Below, piece by piece: positions 40,352 to 44,458 of a DNA stretch of 44,458 nucleotides; within the stretch, counting starts at the first letter, position 1, and every line of letters starts with the position of its first letter. This DNA comes from Streptomyces hokutonensis (GTDB taxonomy: Bacteria > Actinomycetota > Actinomycetes > Streptomycetales > Streptomycetaceae). The position numbers and the translations under genes were made by a program. The notes beneath the pieces were generated by a model. It saw nothing but the letters and a program-made list of their open reading frames with translations, was not told the DNA's origin and did no database searches. Location of the stretch: NCBI RefSeq assembly GCF_000376565.1, contig NZ_BARG01000092.1, positions 1 through 44,458 of the forward strand, given 5' to 3'.

Positions 40352-43300
40352 TCAGTCGTCCTCCGGGCGTACCGCTCGGAGGATCTGCTCGATCTGCTCG
40401 CGGCGTGTCTGGTCGGTGAGGAGCTCGCTGCCCAGAAGCCAGTAGGCCCGCACTCCGCACTCCGCCCGCACCGCTTTGAGCGCGTCGCCCAGCATCCTGC
40501 GCGCCGTGCCCGCGGTGGACCGCATCTCCGTGCGGACCGCGAGCGCCTCCTGGTACAGCGCGAGGATCAGTTGCTCGTGCCCACCCGCGTTCTCGGGGTC
40601 CTGCGCGCACAGTTGCCGTAGCTCCTCGGACAGCGCGCGCGCCGCGCCCAGGGGGCCCAGCCGGCTCCGGTCCGTGGCAACGGTCGCGTTGACGATCAGC
40701 GTTCGGCGGTTGCGGACGGTGTCGGGGTCCGTCCACCGTGCGAAGTCCTCGGCGACGGCCGACGCGCTGGGCACGTCCCTGCCCGAGTTGATCCAGCCGT
40801 TGTACGCCTCGGTGAGCAGCCCGCGCAGCTCCTCGTCGTCGGGGCGCTCCTCGAGCAGTTCGCGCACCAGCTCCACGGCCTCGGCGAACCTCCCGCCGCT
40901 GATGTCGAGAAGGACGAACTCCATGGCGACCTGCCGTCGCCCCAGCTCACCGAACGCGTCGTGCCTGGCCCTGGACAACACCGCGCGGGCCTCGTCGTGC
41001 CGGCCGAGGGCGGTGAGAAACCTCGCCAGGCTGCGGGCGGGGCCGGTGGCTCCGGGAAGCCGCTCCACCCAGCGTTCCAGAGCGATCGTGGCGGCCGCGA
41101 GGATCTTGCGCTGCGCCTCGTCGCCGGGAAGACCGGTCTTCCTCAGCTGCCTCTCGACGCCGAACGCCGATTCCGCGGACGAGGAGTAGACCTGACGCGG
41201 GTCGTCGAGGAGACCGGCGTACTCCTCGGGGATGGCGTCGGCGTTGCGGCCCCAGGAGAGTGCCGTCCGCCGGAACCGGTCGGAGAAGTCCCGTGTGGCG
41301 GGGCCGGACGCCGCGTCCCTGGCCGCCTCGTAGATCCGTTTCACGGCGAAGTCGCAGGCGATCCGCGCGAGTTGGTTGTAGTGCTCGATGATCTCCCCGG
41401 CATCACCCCGGACGCCCAGCTGCCGGGCGCCGCGCAACAGCCCTTCGTCCGCCGGATCCAGGGGCAGCGAGTCGACGCGGCTCAGATTCGCGATCACGTC
41501 GCCCGAGTACTCGGTCAGCGGCCATTCGGAGTCCTGGCTCCGTACGGCCTTGGCGAGCTTCTCCTTCCACAGGAGCCGGTCGCGCGCCCATTCCTGGTGG
41601 GCGCTCTCCTCGGCCTCGTCGCCCGCCCTCCGGGTGCGGCCCCGGGTCCGTGAGGCCTCCTTGTGGGCCGTGTCGATCATCTCGTCGCACAGTTTCCGGA
41701 AGGCCGCCCGGACCCTGGGCGGGAGCAGCCGCACGGCCTCTTCGACGGCTGCCTTGCGACGGTCCCGGGCGGCGGCCAGACCGGTCTCCTTGACGGAGCG
41801 GCCGACGCCGAGAACAAGGGTCGAACCGCGGTGCGAGAACGCGTGGTTGAGCTCCTCCAGCCGTAGATGCGCGAGGGCGGTCGTGACCTTGCCGGCGCTT
41901 GCCAGCAGCCGTACCACCTGTCCGTGGTTCTCGTCCGGTTCCCGGCCGGCCGTGGCGGGCGGGCAGAGCGGGGCCGTACCGAACGACGCGGCCAGCACGC
42001 GGTGCAGCTCGGCGCGTTCGGCGGCGCCGCCGCGGATGTCCCCGCCGAGCACGGCCCTCAGGTACCGCGCTTCGAGATCGCGGCTCCAGGTCTGGGCGGC
42101 CGGACCGAGGTCCCCCGCGACGGTGTGCGCCACCGCGAGATTCCGCAGTACGGCCGGGTGCAGTGGGTCGTCGGTGAGCATGGTGTTCCAGCGCCGCCGC
42201 GCCGCCGCCGACCGTCCGAGCCGCTGATCGGACTCCGCCTGTTGTCCGCCGAGGTAGGCGCGCAACAGGGCGACCGCCTCCCGGTGCCTCAGCTCGGCCG
42301 GATAGGCGTCCAGGGTCTGCCAGGCCTCGGCGAAGTTGGCGTCGAGGGCCTGTTCGGCGACGGCGAGGGCGTGCTGGACCCGCTCGCGCGGACCGGCCCG
42401 ATCGGGCGGCGGCGGGGGAGCCGGGCGCCGGGTGGTGGCGTCGGCCGCAGAGGGGGTGGCGGGCGCCGGGGCCAGGTCGGCGAGGCGCTCCGCGAGTGCC
42501 AGGGCGGACGGAGAGGGTGCGGGTGGGGTGGTGGGGAAGACCGTCAGCCGCGCCGCCAGCCTCTTGCCGACCTTCTTGTTGAGGATGCCGCGCAGCCTGC
42601 CGGGACCTTCCTGGAAACGCGCCTCGCACTCCTCCAGCCGCCGGTGGAACTCCGCGAACGACATCACCAGACCGGAGGCCGAGACCTCGGGGGCCTTGAG
42701 CCGCTGCAGGGCCTCCAACCGGTCCGTTCGTACGGCTTCCAGGCGGTTCACCAGGTCGCCGAGAACCCGCTGGTCCCCCAGGGCGCGGGCGTAGCCGGAC
42801 TCCTCGTCCACGTCGGCCTTGGCCAGCGCCTTGGCGTGGTCGACGGCGTCGTTCGTGACGGCGGTCAGCCGGATGGCCGCCTCCTCCAGAAGGGCCAGCT
42901 CGTCGTCGGGGGCGGGGGAGTCGGCGGGCTGCCTCTCCAGCGCGGTCAGCCGGTCCTCCAGAGCCCTCGCCCGGTCGCCGGGCGCGGGCGCGGCAGTCCC
43001 GAAGTCCCGCTCCTGCTTCGCCAGTTGCCTGGCCACCCGCTTGTGCAGGACGGCCCGCAGGCTGCCCAGGGGCTCCTGGAACGAGGCCTGGCACTCCCCG
43101 ACCCGCCGCTGGAACTCCTCGAAGGCCATCACCAGCCCCGAGGGCTCCACCGCCTGGAACCGCTGAAGCTCCTCCAGCCGGGCCTGCCGCAACGCCTCCA
43201 GGCGCAGCACCAGATCCGTCAGTACGTCCCGGTCCCCGGCGGCCCGGGCGTAGTCGGCCGCGTCCGTCACCGTGGCCCCGGCGAGGGCCTTGACCTGCGC

Positions 43301-44458
43301 CTGCACCTCCTTCACGAGGTCGGTCAGAGCCGCGGCGGCCTTCTCGAACTCCGCGAGCCGGCCGTCGGGATCCAGCGCGTCCGGCCCCGCCGGATCGGCC
43401 GACGGCGCCACGTCCGCCATCGGCTCGGCGGGGTCGGCGGCGAGCTGCTCCGCCACCAGCAGCAGCGCCTTCTCGTGCCGCGTGTGATCACCCCCGGTGA
43501 ACTCCCGCGCCGCCGCGTGGGCACCCAGGTCCGGGAAACGGAGCGGGCGGCGGAACAGCCTTCGGCGGTGGATCAGCGCGATGAGCACGTCGGGCAGCGA
43601 ACGGTCGGCGAGGCAGGCGGCGAGCCGGTCCGGGAGTCCGGCGGGGTCCATCTCGAAGAGGTCGCAGACCAGGTGCAGCATGCGCCTCGCCGGACCGCCG
43701 CCGGGTGGCAGCTGCTTCGCCAGCCGGCGCACGGTCGCGGGCGGGTAGCCGTACACCATCCACTGCACGGCGAGGACGGTGAACGCGGCCGTCCCGCCCC
43801 GGCGTCGGCGGGCCAGCCGGGCGATGTTCTCCAGTTCGGCGGCGAGTACGTCCCGGGTCTGGGTGGTGGTGTTGCCGCGGAGCCGGCCGTCGGCCGTCAT
43901 GTCGTGGATGCCGGTCCAGCGGCATTCGCCGGGGCGGAGCAGCGGGAGCGCGGGCGGCGGTGTGGCTTCCGTGCCCTCCCCCGCGGCCTCCTCCGTGCCC
44001 TCCTCTGCGGCCGCCGGCGCGAAGTCGTGGCGTCCCTCGCGGATCTTGACGGCGATCGTCTCGGCACGCGCGCGACGGCCGTCGTCCGCGCCCTTGCGCC
44101 GATCGTCGAGTCCTCGGTACGCGAGGCTCAGATGCGCCCAGACCCGGTGGTTGGCGGGAGACAGGTCGGCCGCCGCCATGAACCAGCGCACGGCTGCCTC
44201 CGGTTGGCCGTGACGCAGGTACAACAGCCCGACGTGGTAAGGGTGCTTGGGGTTCGTGTCGTCCGCCCGGTGGGCGCGGGTCAGCATCCTCAGCGCGGTC
44301 GCCGGGTCGGTGGCGGGATGCACTCCGATCCGGAAACTGGCCTCGACGGCCGCGTCCCACTGGCCCTGGGTGAGTGACCGTCCCTGTTCGAGGTCCGACC
44401 ACAGTCCGTCGGCCAGCCGCCGCAGTACGTCGGGCCGGTTCTCCAGCGCCCCTCGGGA
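40352..44458 (-). CDS. Very large TPR-containing protein, N-terminus outside window
   Basis: The frame runs from the window edge to TGA at 40352, at least 1,368 residues, and continues beyond 44458. TPR-like helical hairpins occur near the N-terminal end (HPYHVGLLYLRHGQPEAAVRW, then AADLSPANHRVWAHLSLAYR), in the middle and near the C-terminus. A roughly 120-residue segment is duplicated inside (about 43345-43010 and 42905-42535): both copies hold DVL/RVL-GDLVNRLEAVR-type and SGLVM-F-EF-RR sequence ending in HKRVARQLAK or NKKVGKRLAA. There is no signal peptide in the visible part and no catalytic motif I can name. It may be a scaffold for a conflict or regulatory system encoded beyond the edge. 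Confidence 0.8.
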   Translation of the reverse strand, partial: SRGALENRPDVLRRLADGLWSDLEQGRSLTQGQWDAAVEASFRIGVHPATDPATALRMLTRAHRADDTNPKHPYHVGLLYLRHGQPEAAVRWFMAAADLSPANHRVWAHLSLAYRGLDDRRKGADDGRRARAETIAVKIREGRHDFAPAAAEEGTEEAAGEGTEATPPPALPLLRPGECRWTGIHDMTADGRLRGNTTTQTRDVLAAELENIARLARRRRGGTAAFTVLAVQWMVYGYPPATVRRLAKQLPPGGGPARRMLHLVCDLFEMDPAGLPDRLAACLADRSLPDVLIALIHRRRLFRRPLRFPDLGAHAAAREFTGGDHTRHEKALLLVAEQLAADPAEPMADVAPSADPAGPDALDPDGRLAEFEKAAAALTDLVKEVQAQVKALAGATVTDAADYARAAGDRDVLTDLVLRLEALRQARLEELQRFQAVEPSGLVMAFEEFQRRVGECQASFQEPLGSLRAVLHKRVARQLAKQERDFGTAAPAPGDRARALEDRLTALERQPADSPAPDDELALLEEAAIRLTAVTNDAVDHAKALAKADVDEESGYARALGDQRVLGDLVNRLEAVRTDRLEALQRLKAPEVSASGLVMSFAEFHRRLEECEARFQEGPGRLRGILNKKVGKRLAARLTVFPTTPPAPSPSALALAERLADLAPAPATPSAADATTRRPAPPPPPDRAGPRERVQHALAVAEQALDANFAEAWQTLDAYPAELRHREAVALLRAYLGGQQAESDQRLGRSAAARRRWNTMLTDDPLHPAVLRNLAVAHTVAGDLGPAAQTWSRDLEARYLRAVLGGDIRGGAAERAELHRVLAASFGTAPLCPPATAGREPDENHGQVVRLLASAGKVTTALAHLRLEELNHAFSHRGSTLVLGVGRSVKETGLAAARDRRKAAVEEAVRLLPPRVRAAFRKLCDEMIDTAHKEASRTRGRTRRAGDEAEESAHQEWARDRLLWKEKLAKAVRSQDSEWPLTEYSGDVIANLSRVDSLPLDPADEGLLRGARQLGVRGDAGEIIEHYNQLARIACDFAVKRIYEAARDAASGPATRDFSDRFRRTALSWGRNADAIPEEYAGLLDDPRQVYSSSAESAFGVERQLRKTGLPGDEAQRKILAAATIALERWVERLPGATGPARSLARFLTALGRHDEARAVLSRARHDAFGELGRRQVAMEFVLLDISGGRFAEAVELVRELLEERPDDEELRGLLTEAYNGWINSGRDVPSASAVAEDFARWTDPDTVRNRRTLIVNATVATDRSRLGPLGAARALSEELRQLCAQDPENAGGHEQLILALYQEALAVRTEMRSTAGTARRMLGDALKAVRAECGVRAYWLLGSELLTDQTRREQIEQILRAVRPEDD

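Overview
The window is very GC-rich, with strong third-position G/C bias, GTG/TTG starts and actinobacterial gene families (MmyB-type XRE, MocR, LLM oxidoreductase, CYP107-like P450). It reads as a Streptomyces chromosome. An ADP-ribosyltransferase, GNAT, MerR and small EF-hand protein lie in one block, which recalls the SCO5461-SCO5464 neighbourhood of S. coelicolor; this is from memory. I see no rRNA, tRNA, insertion sequence, CRISPR array or integrase. Both edges cut genes: a polysaccharide deacetylase-like gene on the left and a very large TPR gene on the right.

Layout. 1-5 kb: secreted deacetylase-like protein and beta-propeller lipoprotein, secreted ADP-ribosyltransferase, GNAT, MerR regulator, calmodulin-like CabB with a clear terminator, second GNAT. 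5-8 kb: NADP/F420-type reductase, SRPBCC-like protein, GH25 lysozyme and secreted PI-PLC. 8-11.4 kb: two-gene McrBC-type (type IV) restriction system. 11.5-15.4 kb: LLM oxidoreductase, APH-fold kinase, PRC-barrel protein, small membrane protein, carboxyethylornithine-synthase-like dehydrogenase. 15.5-17.6 kb: a DUF4157 protein of the kind linked to extracellular contractile injection systems, with a large uncharacterised C-terminal part. 18.3-24.2 kb: LysR regulator, MocR regulator divergent from a LysE exporter, P450, metallo-beta-lactamase-fold protein with a TTA codon. 24.3-26.6 kb: XRE regulator divergent from a FabG-like reductase. 27-30.1 kb: tartrate/malate-type dehydrogenase, LysR and a fluoroacetate-dehalogenase-like hydrolase sharing one operator motif. 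30.4-40.3 kb: six-gene peptide ABC transporter plus S9 peptidase operon, divergent TetR and an M20 peptidase, with related CTAG-N-CTAG sites before both oppA and the M20 gene. 40.4 kb to the end: TPR giant.

The least expected signal is in the gaps. In four places the space downstream of a gene is filled by degraded tandem copies of gene 3' ends or by short tandem repeats beginning at the stop codon: LysR tail (17.66-18.35 kb), MBL tail (22.87-23.28 kb), the convergent hydrolase/S9 junction where both tails are copied (30.09-30.48 kb), and the TetR/M20 junction (33-bp repeats plus a GCCGGA microsatellite, 38.84-39.07 kb). Several promoters can also be read directly: a MerR-type 19-bp-spacer promoter, MocR direct repeats two helical turns apart, and three apparently leaderless starts.
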